A stretch of DNA of 64,000 nt from VAZQ01 sp045811525 (GTDB lineage Bacteria > Pseudomonadota > Alphaproteobacteria > Rhizobiales > Xanthobacteraceae), in contig JBJMTV010000041.1 in assembly GCA_045811525.1 (NCBI GenBank), positions 1-64,000 of the forward strand, given 5' to 3'. Both the position numbers and the translations under genes were made by a program. The notes beneath the pieces are model-generated. The model was not told the DNA's origin and did no database searches. It saw only the letters and a program-made list of their open reading frames with translations. Positions 1-8,664 of the stretch are shown piece after piece; positions within the stretch are counted from its first letter, which is position 1; each line of letters opens with the position of its first letter.

Positions 1-1240
1 CGAGGCGCGCTGCACGCCAAGCCGGATAGAGTGTCGCGAGCAATGAGAGCGTCAGCGCCATGATGACGACGGCCGTGGTTTCCCCTGCATTCAGATCGGC
101 CGGCAGCTTGGATAGAAAATAAAGCTCAGGCGAAAACAACTCGGTGTTGGTGAACCATGAAATGAACCGACGAATGGATTCAATGTTCAAGCACACCAGC
201 AGGGCCAGGAGAAAGCCAACCAGGGTACCGGCCACGCCCACGGAGGCACCGGTCATGACGAATACGCGCATGATGCCCCCCTGCGTCACGCCGATGGTAC
301 GCAGGATGCCGATGTCATGCCCCTTATCCTTCACCAACATGATGAGCCCGGAGGTGATGTTGAAAGCGGCCACAATGACGATGATGGTCAGGATGAGGAA
401 CATGACGTTGCGCTCGACCTGCAGCGCATTGAAGAATGTCGAGTTGCGCTGCCGCCAATCGATCATGAAGATGGGACGATTGGCGGCCTCGGTGATCAGC
501 CGGCGGTATCGGTCGACTTGATCCGGCCGTTCGACATACACCTCGATGGCAGTGACGTCGCCGGCCCGATTGAAATAGGCCTGCGCTTCTGGGAGCGGCA
601 TGAAAACGAACGCCGCATCGTATTCGGACATGCCGACCTCAAAAACGGCGGCAACCTTGTAGGACTTGATCCGCGGCGTCGTGCCCATTGGGGTGACGGC
701 GCCGCGCGGAGCCACCAAGGTAATGCTGTCTCCTGAGCGCAGCGAAAGCTGATCGGCTAATCGTCGGCCGATCGCAACGCCCTGCCCTTCATCGAAACCG
801 TCGAGGGTGCCCTGCCGTATGTTGGTCGAGACTGCGGGAATGCGGCGCAGGTCGGCGTCGCGCACGCCCCGCACCAGCACCCCAGCCGCATTGAAAGGCG
901 AGGATGAGAGGGCTTGTCCTTCAACAATAGGGGCAGCCAATTTGATGCCTTCGATTCTCGAAAGGCGCTCGGAGACCTGCTGCCAGTCCACCAACGGCTG
1001 CTCCAGTGGCTGCACCAGGAGATGACCGTTGAGCCCCAAGATCTTTTCGAGCAGTTCCTTGCGAAAGCCATTCATGACGGCCATCACGATGATCAGGGTG
1101 GCCACGCCGAGCATGATTCCCAGGAATGAAAATCCGGCATTGACGGAGATGAAGCCTTCTTGCCGCCGCGCTCGTAAATAGCGCAACGACAGCATGCACT
1201 CGAACGGCGCAAACGGACGGGTGCGGCTCGGTTGTTTCAT
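1..1240 (-). CDS. Lipoprotein-releasing ABC transporter permease LolC/LolE (C-terminus cut by window edge)
   Basis: Translating the minus strand from the ATG at 1240 gives an uninterrupted frame of 413 codons that runs off the window. The N-terminus (MKQPSRTRPFAPFECMLSLR) is followed by a membrane helix near residues 30-50 (GIMLGVATLIIVMAVMNGFR), a large periplasmic MacB-like domain, and three further helices from about residue 270. Its end, with YPAWRAARL, is where this family normally closes (PVEALRYE), so only about ten residues are missing. Lol permeases extract lipoproteins from the inner membrane with the ATPase LolD, whose gene would be expected just beyond the edge. It lies 80 bp downstream of proS on the same strand, the usual alphaproteobacterial pairing. 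Whether to call it LolC or LolE cannot be settled; many alphaproteobacteria have a single such permease. Confidence 0.9.
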   Translation of the reverse strand, partial: MKQPSRTRPFAPFECMLSLRYLRARRQEGFISVNAGFSFLGIMLGVATLIIVMAVMNGFRKELLEKILGLNGHLLVQPLEQPLVDWQQVSERLSRIEGIKLAAPIVEGQALSSSPFNAAGVLVRGVRDADLRRIPAVSTNIRQGTLDGFDEGQGVAIGRRLADQLSLRSGDSITLVAPRGAVTPMGTTPRIKSYKVAAVFEVGMSEYDAAFVFMPLPEAQAYFNRAGDVTAIEVYVERPDQVDRYRRLITEAANRPIFMIDWRQRNSTFFNALQVERNVMFLILTIIVIVAAFNITSGLIMLVKDKGHDIGILRTIGVTQGGIMRVFVMTGASVGVAGTLVGFLLALLVCLNIESIRRFISWFTNTELFSPELYFLSKLPADLNAGETTAVVIMALTLSLLATLYPAWRAARL

Positions 1241-1320
1241 GCGACGGATCCTCGCCCTCGATTTTCATACGATTCCGGCGGTTTCGCGCCATTCCGGGCG
1301 GCGCGCCGTCTGCGCACTGC

Positions 1321-2640
1321 TCAAGGCGCGAGGCGCGCCAGCACATCAGCGGGACTCATCAGTTCTCGACTGGCATCGGCGCGTCGTTTGACCTCGACTC
1401 TGCCTTCGCTCAGCCCCTTGGGCCCGACCAGGAGCTGCCAAGGAATGCCGATCAGATCGGCAGTCGCGAATTTGGCCCCCGGCCGCTGGTCCCGGTCGTC
1501 ATAAAGAACGCCGACCCCCTTGGCTGCAAGCTGCCGATAGAGCTGCTCGCACGCAGTATCGGTCTCACCCGATCCCTGCTTCAGGTTCAGGATCATGACT
1601 TTAAAAGGGGCGACCGGCTCAGGCCACTTGATGCCGGCCTCATCATGGAACGCCTCGATAATGGCTCCGACCAATCGTGACACACCGACCCCATACGAGC
1701 CGCCGTGTACCGGTTGCTCGCCGCCGTCCGGGCGAGTGACCGTCGTCTTCATCGCCTCCGAGTACTTGGTTCCGAAGTAGAAGATCTGGCCTACCTCTAT
1801 GCCGCGAGTCTGCAGACGCCTCTCGGGTGGCACATCGCGCTCGAACCGGCCGACGTCGTGAACATCCCCCGTGGCAGCATAAGGGCCGGTCCATTGCCGT
1901 ATGATCCCGCCCAGGTCGCCATCGTAGTCGACATCGTCCTCCGGGATGGGAAGGTCGAGCACATCCTTGTCGCAGAACACGGCGGATTCTCCGGTATCCG
2001 CCAACACAATGAACTCGTGCGAGAGATCACCGCCTATGGGCCCGGTCTCTGCCCGCATGGGAATGGCTTTCAGCCCCATGCGCGCAAACGTGCGCAGATA
2101 AGCCACGAACATCTTGTTGTACGACAGGCGCGCAGCCGCCTCATCGACGTCGAAGGAATAACAATCTTTCATGAGAAACTCGCGCCCGCGCATCACGCCG
2201 AAGCGCGGACGGATTTCGTCCCGGAACTTCCATTGTATGTGGTAGAGGAGTTTCGGCAGCTCTCGATAGGAATGAACATAGGAGCGAAATATTTCAGTGA
2301 TCATCTCTTCATTGGTCGGACCGTAGAGCAGGTCGCGGCCGTGCTGATCCTTGATGCGCAACATTTCCGGACCGTAGGCATCGTAGCGCCCACTTTCGCG
2401 CCAGAGATCAGCCAGCTGTAAGGTGGGCATCAGCAGCTCGATGGCGCCAGCCCGGTTCTGCTCCTCCCGGACTATCTGCTCGATATTCCTGAGCACCTGG
2501 TACCCAAGCGGCAGCCAAGCATAGATGCCAGCAGCTTCCTGCCGCAGCATGCCTGCGCGCAGCATCAGCCGGTGTGAGACGATCTCCGCCTCTTTGGGGG
2601 TCTCACGCAGGATCGGAAGGAAGTAGCGGGACAGGCGCAT
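1321..2640 (-). CDS. proS: Proline--tRNA ligase, short alphaproteobacterial form
   Basis: Class II aminoacyl-tRNA synthetase of 439 aa that charges tRNA-Pro in the cytoplasm. The N-terminus (MRLSRYFLPILRETPKEAEI), motif 2 region (KFRDEIRPRFGVMRGREFLM) and the C-terminal anticodon-binding domain (VLYDDRDQRPGAKFATADLI) are clear. The roughly 180-residue editing insertion found between motifs 2 and 3 in the ~570 aa E. coli enzyme is absent, which is normal for the alphaproteobacterial subgroup; misacylated Ala-tRNA-Pro is then expected to be cleared by a free-standing editing protein elsewhere. The ATG at 2640 is the family start, although its ribosome binding site is weak. lolC/E follows at 80 bp, suggesting one transcript. 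Confidence 0.96.
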   Translation of the reverse strand: MRLSRYFLPILRETPKEAEIVSHRLMLRAGMLRQEAAGIYAWLPLGYQVLRNIEQIVREEQNRAGAIELLMPTLQLADLWRESGRYDAYGPEMLRIKDQHGRDLLYGPTNEEMITEIFRSYVHSYRELPKLLYHIQWKFRDEIRPRFGVMRGREFLMKDCYSFDVDEAAARLSYNKMFVAYLRTFARMGLKAIPMRAETGPIGGDLSHEFIVLADTGESAVFCDKDVLDLPIPEDDVDYDGDLGGIIRQWTGPYAATGDVHDVGRFERDVPPERRLQTRGIEVGQIFYFGTKYSEAMKTTVTRPDGGEQPVHGGSYGVGVSRLVGAIIEAFHDEAGIKWPEPVAPFKVMILNLKQGSGETDTACEQLYRQLAAKGVGVLYDDRDQRPGAKFATADLIGIPWQLLVGPKGLSEGRVEVKRRADASRELMSPADVLARLAP

Positions 2641-3134
2641 GGGCCACTCGGAGAGGACTCGCTTGAGTGACGACCCAATCGGATTGAGGATGAAAACTCA
2701 AGAGCATCAAGCTTTCTGTGCGGCCGACGGGGACAGCGGCCGAGCCAACCTGACGCTGCCCAGATACGATGAGGCTTCGCGTCTCCCCTTTCACTTTTCA
2801 GTGACAACCCACGGATGATCAGCTACCGTCAGCGGCGCGTGCTTATGGCGCACCAGCAAACGCGCAATCACGGTCCAAGTCTCGGGAGGACAAGGCGGCA
2901 CAAAACGCGCGGCCAAGTAGCCAAGCAGCCATAATGGTTAGAACGCGTCCATGCGCAGCATTTCCTTCTTGGGAGCAGGGCCTCGGCCCTGCTCAATTTT
3001 TCTGCTAACGCGACGGCTTTCACACACGACGCTCGCACCGGTGTCCTAGCCGGTGCTATTCTGCACGGCAACCATCGCGCTCCGACCGCGTTTACGGCCT
3101 GCGGTGCCCCGCAGAGAGTAAAATGGAGGTCCCC
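2641..3134. other. Intergenic region without a convincing gene (possible small RNA)
   Basis: About 490 bp between divergent proS and the DUF3551 gene. The open frames here are arginine-rich shadows with no recognisable product. A 39-codon plus-strand frame starts at 2815 but is basic, has no clear ribosome binding site and resembles nothing I know. The region should hold the proS promoter on the minus strand and a promoter for the plus-strand secreted protein. The only strong structure is the hairpin with U-tract at 2973-3000, annotated separately. Confidence 0.5.
2973..3003 (+). terminator. Rho-independent terminator with no obvious upstream gene
   Basis: GAGCAGGGCC and GGCCCTGCTC form a perfect 10-bp inverted repeat with a 2-nt centre (in practice 9 bp with a 4-nt loop), followed on the plus strand by AATTTTTCT. 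On the minus strand the stem is not followed by a T-run, so the direction is plus. No plus-strand protein gene lies upstream of it in the window. Confidence 0.7.
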
Positions 3135-3359
3135 ATGCATCGAAAAGCGCTGATCGTGCTCGCCCTGGCCGCGGTGCCGCTTCTGAGCACTCAAGCGCAG
3201 GCGCAATATGCGCCATGGTGCGCCTACGATGTGCGGGGCGGCACAAACTGTGGCTTTCATAGCTGGGAGCAATGCATGGCGCACCTCTCAGGCATCGGCG
3301 GAACGTGCACGCGAAACCGGTTCGCGCCTCCCCCGGGAAACCGCAGACGCCAGTATTGA
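3135..3359 (+). CDS. DUF3551-type small secreted protein
   Basis: 74 aa protein with a signal peptide (KALIVLALAAVPLLSTQAQA) and a short mature domain of the form PWCAYD..GGTNCGF.SWEQC....SGIGGTC, which matches the four-cysteine DUF3551 family common in Bradyrhizobium relatives. Function is unknown; export to the periplasm is predicted. An in-frame ATG at 3123 would add four residues, but a GGAGG at 3125-3129 sits 5 nt before the ATG at 3135, so the later start is chosen. It is a single gene, divergent from proS and convergent with the DUF1467 gene. Confidence 0.8.
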   Translation: MHRKALIVLALAAVPLLSTQAQAQYAPWCAYDVRGGTNCGFHSWEQCMAHLSGIGGTCTRNRFAPPPGNRRRQY

Positions 3360-3407
3360 GCGCATTGCCTGATACGCGGCTGGCTCGCGCGTAAATGCTC
3401 GACTGGT

Positions 3408-3674
3408 TTACCGGATGCCGAGAATGGCCGTCAGCTTATCGACCGGGATGAGCCGGTAGCTGTAGAGGACGTGCCAGACGGCAAAGACGATCGCCGCGAC
3501 GATCGTAGTCCAGAGCAATTTCTGCCTGAGCTTAGGAATGGCGGGTGCACCGGGATCTGTGCCGGGTGATACGCCTCCGCTTTCCTGCTGGCTGTGGACC
3601 CCGAAGGGGAGGACTGCAAAGAGCACGATCCACCAGATGATGAAGTAGATCGCGATCGCGGTCGCCAGCGACAT
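3408..3674 (-). CDS. DUF1467 family small membrane protein
   Basis: 88 aa from the ATG at 3674. The N-terminus MSLATAIAIYFIIWWIVLFA followed by VLPFGV is the family hallmark. A second membrane helix lies near residues 55-75 (TTIVAAIVFAVWHVLYSYR), so the protein is a two-helix inner-membrane protein with a polar middle. Function is unknown. In many Hyphomicrobiales it sits between mce and proS, as it does here apart from an inserted plus-strand gene. The longer frame back to 3752 only adds sequence atypical of the family. Confidence 0.85.
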   Translation of the reverse strand: MSLATAIAIYFIIWWIVLFAVLPFGVHSQQESGGVSPGTDPGAPAIPKLRQKLLWTTIVAAIVFAVWHVLYSYRLIPVDKLTAILGIR

Positions 3675-3798
3675 AATTTGGTTACCATACGGGCAAGAAG
3701 TGGGAGGCGATAAGGTAAAGATCAATCGAGCGGGTGCATCGGTACCGGGCACCAGGCAGTCGTGTTACTGCTGGAACACACGTCACGGAGGAAATCGG

Positions 3799-4203
3799 AT
3801 GATCTTACGCGCCCTCAACTTCAGCCGCTTTGCGGCTCTACTTCTGCTCGGCTTGTTTTTTGCTGCGGCACCGGCCGCGGCGCAAGGCTGTTGTGCCCCG
3901 CCCGCTCCAGTGGTGTACCAGTCGTGCTCATGCTGCGGGTGCGGATCGGGTTACTATGGCGGCTACGTGGGCGCCTACGCCTATCCGAGCTACGGCTATG
4001 GCTATTCCGGATGCGGCGGCTGCGGTGGCGGCTGGGGAGGCGGATACGCAATCGGCTACGGCGGCGGATATGGGCTCGGGTATGCCGGGTATGAGGCGGG
4101 AGCCATCGTGGCTCCGCCGTTCGTCGGCCCTGGCTATTACCACTCGCGCGCCTTCCATCGCGGTTATTGGGGAGCACGCCGAGTCGGGATGGGCCGTTAC
4201 TGA
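3799..4203 (+). CDS. Secreted glycine/tyrosine/cysteine-rich protein
   Basis: 134 aa. A signal peptide (FAALLLLGLFFAAAPAAAQG) is followed by a cysteine cluster (CCAPPAPVVYQSCSCCGCG) and then about 80 residues of Gly/Tyr repeats (GYGGGYGLGYAGYEAGA). The tail is rich in Tyr, His and Arg. The start is the ATG at 3799, preceded by GGAGG at 3787-3791 with a 7-nt spacer; the longer frame from 3700 would bury the signal peptide. No known enzymatic domain is visible. The composition suggests a structural, surface-associated or metal-binding protein, but that is inference. It is a single gene inserted between mce and DUF1467, convergent with mce. Confidence 0.75.
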   Translation: MILRALNFSRFAALLLLGLFFAAAPAAAQGCCAPPAPVVYQSCSCCGCGSGYYGGYVGAYAYPSYGYGYSGCGGCGGGWGGGYAIGYGGGYGLGYAGYEAGAIVAPPFVGPGYYHSRAFHRGYWGARRVGMGRY

Positions 4204-4214
4204 GTATCAAAAGA

Positions 4215-4245
4215 CTGGCGACTCGCGCCCGTCGCGAGTCGCCAG
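4215..4245 (-). terminator. Strong inverted repeat between convergent genes, probable terminator for mce
   Basis: A perfect 13-bp stem (CTGGCGACTCGCG / CGCGAGTCGCCAG) with a 5-nt loop lies 11 bp past the stop of the Gly-rich gene and 37 bp past the stop of mce. On the minus strand the stem is followed by TCTTTTG, so it fits best as the end of the mce-side transcript. It may also stop the plus-strand transcript, though that side lacks a T-run. Confidence 0.6.
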
Positions 4246-4282
4246 CCTGCACACAACGTAAAGAACAGCACGGAGGCCGCGC

Positions 4283-4687
4283 TCAGGCCTGCTCGATCTC
4301 CAGCAACGTTCCGCAGAAATCCTTCGGGTGCAGGAACAGCACGGCTTTTCCGTGTGCACCCATTTTCGGCTCACCGTCCCCAAGCACACGCGCCCCCGCC
4401 TTTTCCAGCTGCTCACGCGCGGCATCGATGTCGGCCACCTCATAGCAGAGGTGATGCATGCCTCCATCGGGATTTCGCTCGAGAAACTTGGCGATCGGCG
4501 ATGAATCGCCGAGCGGCTCGAGTAGCTCAATCATGGTATTAGGCAGAGTGACGAATGCCGTCCTCACACCATGGTTCGGCTGCGGGACAGGTTCCGACAC
4601 GTCAGCCCCAAGCGTCTGCCGGTAGACTTCTGCCGCTTTGGCAATGTCATGCACCGCAATGGCCACATGATTGAGCCGCCCGATCAT
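4283..4687 (-). CDS. mce: Methylmalonyl-CoA epimerase
   Basis: 134 aa glyoxalase-fold enzyme (VOC superfamily) that interconverts (2R)- and (2S)-methylmalonyl-CoA for the mutase in propionyl-CoA use. The start MIGRLNHVAIAVHDI at 4687 is typical, with an AGGAG upstream on the minus strand; the upstream extension to 4804 is not family-like. Metal ligands expected from the family are visible: the His of NHVAIAV, the His in GGMHHLCYEV and the Glu in GTLLEIEQA. It lies 71 bp downstream of rnj and belongs to the conserved nuo-birA-rnj-mce arrangement. Confidence 0.93.
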   Translation of the reverse strand: MIGRLNHVAIAVHDIAKAAEVYRQTLGADVSEPVPQPNHGVRTAFVTLPNTMIELLEPLGDSSPIAKFLERNPDGGMHHLCYEVADIDAAREQLEKAGARVLGDGEPKMGAHGKAVLFLHPKDFCGTLLEIEQA

Positions 4688-4758
4688 TCTCTTTGCTCCT
4701 ACCGCTTGCAGGACTGAATTACGGCAAGTGAAACGAGGTCGGTTCTTGTCGTTGCTCA

Positions 4759-6456
4759 TCATATCTCGAGCACATGCACGTGGCATGTCGGTTTCTTGTG
4801 CCACGCCGCACTTACCGCGCTGCGAGCTGCCCGCCGGACCGCCTCGGCTACAGCTTCCGGATCCCGGCGCCGAGGCCGCGGCATGGATTCGAATGCTGCA
4901 AGCGCAGCATCATAGGCGATCTCCTCAAGCCTGCGCCCCTGCGCATCCGTTTCGGGAATGCCAGTGAGCGTGAGCTGAGGATCACCTGCCAGTTGTCCGC
5001 GCGCGTCGATGGCCAGGGAGACGGCAACCACACCGGCAAAAGCGAGCCTTCGGCGATCGGCAATCGTGCGCTCCTCGGCGCCGACCAGCAATATGCCATC
5101 CTTGTAGAGACGGCCCGCAGGGACTTCGTCAATCTTGCCGGGAGCGCCGGGTGCGAGTCGGATGAGCTCGCCGTCGCGACACGAGAGAACGTTCGGCACG
5201 CCGAGGCGCCGCGCTAGCGCCGCATGCTCGGCCATATGCAAGGACTCACCATGGACCGGCAGGAGAATTTGCGGATGCACCCAGCCGATCATATCCGTGA
5301 GCTCGTCAATGCGCGGGTGCCCGGACGCATGCACGAGGTGGGTGCGATCGGTGATCACCTCGACGCCTTGCGCGACCAGGCCGTTGATCACCCGCATGAC
5401 GGCCTTCTCATTGCCCGGAATAGCACGTGAGGAGAAGATGACGCGGTCCCCGCGTGAAAGCGCCACATCGGGATGCTCATCCTGAGCGATGCGGGACAAC
5501 GCCGCTCTCGGCTCGCCCTGGCTTCCCGTGCAAAGTGCCACCACCTTGTCGGGAGGCAGATGGCCGTAGACATCCACCGAACGAAACTCCGGAATGCCTT
5601 CGAGGTAGCCCGTTTCGCGAGCGACTTGCGAAATGCGGTCCATCGCGCGGCCCACCACGACGATCTCACGCTCGCAGGCAACGGCGGCTTGGGCCACGGC
5701 TCGCATGCGCGCTACGTTGGACGCGAAGGTGGTGACGGCGACCCGGCGCGGCGCGGTACGAATCAAATCTGCCAGGCAAGTCGCGACGTCCGCTTCCGAA
5801 GGCGAGCGCCCCTCGCGCACGGCGTTGGTCGAGTCCCCGACCAAGGCCAAGCATCCTTCGTTCCCGAACGCGCGCAATTTCCTCTCGTCGGTGGGCGGCC
5901 CAATCACCGGCGCGCGATCTATCTTCCAATCGCCAGTGTGCAGCACGTTCCCGGCCGGCGTGCGAATGATCAAAGCATTGGATTCTGGGATCGAATGCGC
6001 CATCGAGACGTACTCGACCTGGAATGGACCCAAGGCCACGCGGCTCCCCAGAGGAACCACGTTGATCGGAATTTCGGGGGCGCCGGGTTCACCCTCGCGT
6101 TTGGCTTGCAGCAACGCCGCGGTGAAAGGAGTGGCATATACCGGCAATTGCAGACGCGGCCACAAGTCAAGCAGCGCCCCAAAATGATCCTCATGCGCAT
6201 GCGTCAGCAAGATGCCGAGCACGTTCGCCCGCTGCTCGACGAGGTAACGAGGGTCGGGAAGAATGAGATCGACACCTGGAAGGGCATCACCGGCGAAGGC
6301 GACGCCAAGATCGACAGCAATCCACCGGCGGTTCGGCCCGTCGCCAAAGCCGTACATCGAGACGTTCATGCCGATCTCGCCCGCTCCGCCTAGCGGAGCA
6401 AAAACGAGCTCTTGGGAGCCTCCCAGCATGGGCGCGATCTCAGTCAGCTCGCCCAT
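4759..6456 (-). CDS. rnj: Ribonuclease J
   Basis: 565 aa metallo-beta-lactamase/beta-CASP ribonuclease, with 5'-exonuclease and endonuclease activity in mRNA decay and rRNA maturation. From the ATG at 6456 the N-terminus reads LVFAPLGGAGEIGMN, the HxHxDH zinc motif (THAHEDHFGAL) is at residues 86-91, GDSTNA follows, and the beta-CASP segment has SGHP and LLPVHGE. The upstream frame back to 6672 is out-of-family sequence overlapping birA. The chosen start overlaps birA by 13 bp, so translation may be coupled. An internal ATG at 6429 is an alternative. Confidence 0.93.
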   Translation of the reverse strand: MGELTEIAPMLGGSQELVFAPLGGAGEIGMNVSMYGFGDGPNRRWIAVDLGVAFAGDALPGVDLILPDPRYLVEQRANVLGILLTHAHEDHFGALLDLWPRLQLPVYATPFTAALLQAKREGEPGAPEIPINVVPLGSRVALGPFQVEYVSMAHSIPESNALIIRTPAGNVLHTGDWKIDRAPVIGPPTDERKLRAFGNEGCLALVGDSTNAVREGRSPSEADVATCLADLIRTAPRRVAVTTFASNVARMRAVAQAAVACEREIVVVGRAMDRISQVARETGYLEGIPEFRSVDVYGHLPPDKVVALCTGSQGEPRAALSRIAQDEHPDVALSRGDRVIFSSRAIPGNEKAVMRVINGLVAQGVEVITDRTHLVHASGHPRIDELTDMIGWVHPQILLPVHGESLHMAEHAALARRLGVPNVLSCRDGELIRLAPGAPGKIDEVPAGRLYKDGILLVGAEERTIADRRRLAFAGVVAVSLAIDARGQLAGDPQLTLTGIPETDAQGRRLEEIAYDAALAAFESMPRPRRRDPEAVAEAVRRAARSAVSAAWHKKPTCHVHVLEI

Positions 6457-7199
6457 GCCTCGGGGGCCGGCGCCAGCATGACGTCCCCAGCTGTGACGGT
6501 CCTGACCTCGCCGGATGCGAGCCGTAGGATCAGCCCGCCCGCCGCGTCCAGGCTTTCGAAACGGCCGCTCAGCTCTGCGCCCGGGATACGCACGCGCATG
6601 GGCCGGCCAAGCCCGCTCGCACGCTCGAGCCAATCGGCGCGAACTTTGGCGAACCCTCGCCCCTTCATCCACTGCCGGAGCCGCCGCGACATGGTTGTAG
6701 CCAGGCGCTCAAGCAGGGCGTGAGTGGAAATTCCGGTCCCTCTCAGGTCGGTCGCGTGATATTCGGCCGCTGTGGGGTGGCTGGCACAATTAACACCAAT
6801 GCCGATGGCAACAGCGGTGCCTTCCGCTTCCAGCAATATTCCGGCGACCTTGGCCCCTGCGAGTAGAAGGTCGTTCGGCCATTTGAGGGTGAGTTGGGTG
6901 GCAAGCGCCGCCTCGCGAACCGCATCATGCGTGGCCAGCGCCGCAACGAAGGAAAGCTGCGGAAAGCACTCCATCGAGGAAGGCCGCGTCAAGAGCAGCG
7001 TGGCGTGGAGATTGCCTGCGGTGGAGACCCAATCCCGACCGCGTCGCCCTCGCCCGGCCGTTTGCGAGACTGCGGTAATCCACAACGGTCCAGGCTCGCC
7101 GGCGCGCGCCTGGCGCAGCGCCTCGGCGTTCGTCGAGTCGAGGACCTCATATTGGAGGCGCCGCACGCCTTCTGCCGTGCTGGTCGCGTTGGGATTCAT
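6444..7199 (-). CDS. birA: Biotin--[acetyl-CoA-carboxylase] ligase, catalytic domain only
   Basis: 251 aa. The biotinyl-AMP loop appears as GRGRRGRDW near residue 55, followed by the family stretches LKWPNDLLL and IGIGVNC. There is no N-terminal helix-turn-helix, so it should attach biotin to carboxylases without acting as the biotin repressor. The ATG at 7199 lies 13 bp after the nuoN stop; the in-frame start at 7235 would overlap nuoN. Its place directly after nuoN is conserved in Hyphomicrobiales. Confidence 0.93.
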   Translation of the reverse strand: MNPNATSTAEGVRRLQYEVLDSTNAEALRQARAGEPGPLWITAVSQTAGRGRRGRDWVSTAGNLHATLLLTRPSSMECFPQLSFVAALATHDAVREAALATQLTLKWPNDLLLAGAKVAGILLEAEGTAVAIGIGVNCASHPTAAEYHATDLRGTGISTHALLERLATTMSRRLRQWMKGRGFAKVRADWLERASGLGRPMRVRIPGAELSGRFESLDAAGGLILRLASGEVRTVTAGDVMLAPAPEAWAS

Positions 7200-7212
7200 A
7201 CGCGAACGACTT

Positions 7213-8664
7213 TCAAAACAGCGACTTCGCCGCAACGCTGGCCGCCTCGACCAGAGGTCCGGGATAAACGAAAAACAATAAATTGAACAAACCGGCGACA
7301 GCGAGCGTGCCGCGCAGCTCGTGCGGCATGGGCTCGAAGGCCTGGCTCGGATCGTCGAAGTACATGATCTTGACGATGTCCAGATAGTAATAGGCGCCGA
7401 TCACGCTTGTGATGACACCGATTACTGCGAGCGTGAACAGTCCCGCCTGGATGGCTGCCAGAAACACATAGAATTTCGCGAAAAAGCCCGCCAGCGGCGG
7501 AATTCCGGCCATTGAGAACAGCAACATGGCAAAAAAGAAGGCCATGACAGGGCTGGTGCGAGCGAGCCCTGAGAGATCGGCAATGTCCTCCACCATGCGC
7601 CCATCGCGCCGCATCGCGAGGATGCACGCAAACGTGCCGATCGTCATCGTGAGATAGATCGCGATATAGACCAACACCCCTTGCACCCCGTCCTGCGTGC
7701 CGGCGGCCAGCCCCACGAGTGCAAAACCCATATGACCGATAGACGAATAGGCCATCAGCCGCTTGATGTTGCGTTGACCGATCGCGGCGAAAGCACCGAG
7801 CGCCATCGAGGCAATGGCGACGAAGACAACGATTTGCTGCCACTGCCCTAACACACCGGGAAAGGCGACGATGGTCGTCCGCACGAACATGGCCAAACCA
7901 GCCACTTTCGGAGCCGCTGCGAAGAACGCCGTGACGGGCGTGGGCGCGCCTTCGTACACGTCGGGCGTCCACATGTGGAATGGAACGGCAGAGACCTTGA
8001 AACAGAAACCGGCAAACAAGAACACGAGCCCAAACACGAGCCCAAGACCGGGCTGCAGCGCTGCCTTGGCAATGCCGGCAAAGCTCACAGTGCCGGTGAA
8101 GCCATAGATGAGCGAGGCGCCGTAGAGCAACATGCCCGACGAGAGTGCGCCCAAGACGAAATACTTGAGACCAGCCTCTGTGGAGCGAGCAGAATCACGA
8201 TTGATTGCCGCTACCACATAGAGGGCGAGGCTCATGAGCTCGAGGCCAAGGTAGAGAGCGATCAGATCGGATGCTGAAATGAGCATCAGCATGCCGGTCG
8301 TCGACAGCAAAATGAGGATGGAATACTCGAAGCGCTGCTGTCTCTCCGCCGCAAGGTAGCTCAGCGACATGAGAATGGCCGCGGCCGAGCCTGCGAGCGC
8401 CAGCAGTTTGAGAAAACGAGCAAACCCATCGACTACGAAGCTGTCGCCGAAAGTCACCAGCCTGCCGGCCGGCAACAATACAACAATCACGCCGGTCGCG
8501 AGCAGCAGCAGGATCGCAGCCAAGTCAATGCCGTAGCCCACCCCCTCGCCTGATGTGCGTTCGGTTCGAAACACGCCAAACATCAGCAACAGCATGGCGC
8601 CCGCCACCAGGGTGATTTCCGGCAGAGCCGGGAGCAAACCCGAAAGGTCGAAAGTGTCAGTCAT
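7213..8664 (-). CDS. nuoN: NADH-quinone oxidoreductase subunit N
   Basis: 483 aa polytopic membrane protein (about 14 helices), one of the three antiporter-like proton-pumping subunits of complex I. Family sequence is clear throughout, for example LGLELMSLALYVV, LKYFVLGALSSGMLLYG with the key Lys, and AYSSIGHMGFALVG in the second half. The gene starts 8 bp inside the end of nuoM, so the two are translationally coupled. It is the last nuo gene; birA follows at 13 bp. Confidence 0.97.
   Translation of the reverse strand: MTDTFDLSGLLPALPEITLVAGAMLLLMFGVFRTERTSGEGVGYGIDLAAILLLLATGVIVVLLPAGRLVTFGDSFVVDGFARFLKLLALAGSAAAILMSLSYLAAERQQRFEYSILILLSTTGMLMLISASDLIALYLGLELMSLALYVVAAINRDSARSTEAGLKYFVLGALSSGMLLYGASLIYGFTGTVSFAGIAKAALQPGLGLVFGLVFLFAGFCFKVSAVPFHMWTPDVYEGAPTPVTAFFAAAPKVAGLAMFVRTTIVAFPGVLGQWQQIVVFVAIASMALGAFAAIGQRNIKRLMAYSSIGHMGFALVGLAAGTQDGVQGVLVYIAIYLTMTIGTFACILAMRRDGRMVEDIADLSGLARTSPVMAFFFAMLLFSMAGIPPLAGFFAKFYVFLAAIQAGLFTLAVIGVITSVIGAYYYLDIVKIMYFDDPSQAFEPMPHELRGTLAVAGLFNLLFFVYPGPLVEAASVAAKSLF

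Noticed and set aside
2868..3284. 138-codon minus-strand frame overlapping the DUF3551 gene
   Set aside because: Opposes a well-supported secreted protein and crosses the terminator; composition is typical of antisense GC-rich DNA.
5473..6393. 306-codon plus-strand frame opposite rnj
   Set aside because: Shadow of the ribonuclease J gene, no family features, no ribosome binding site.
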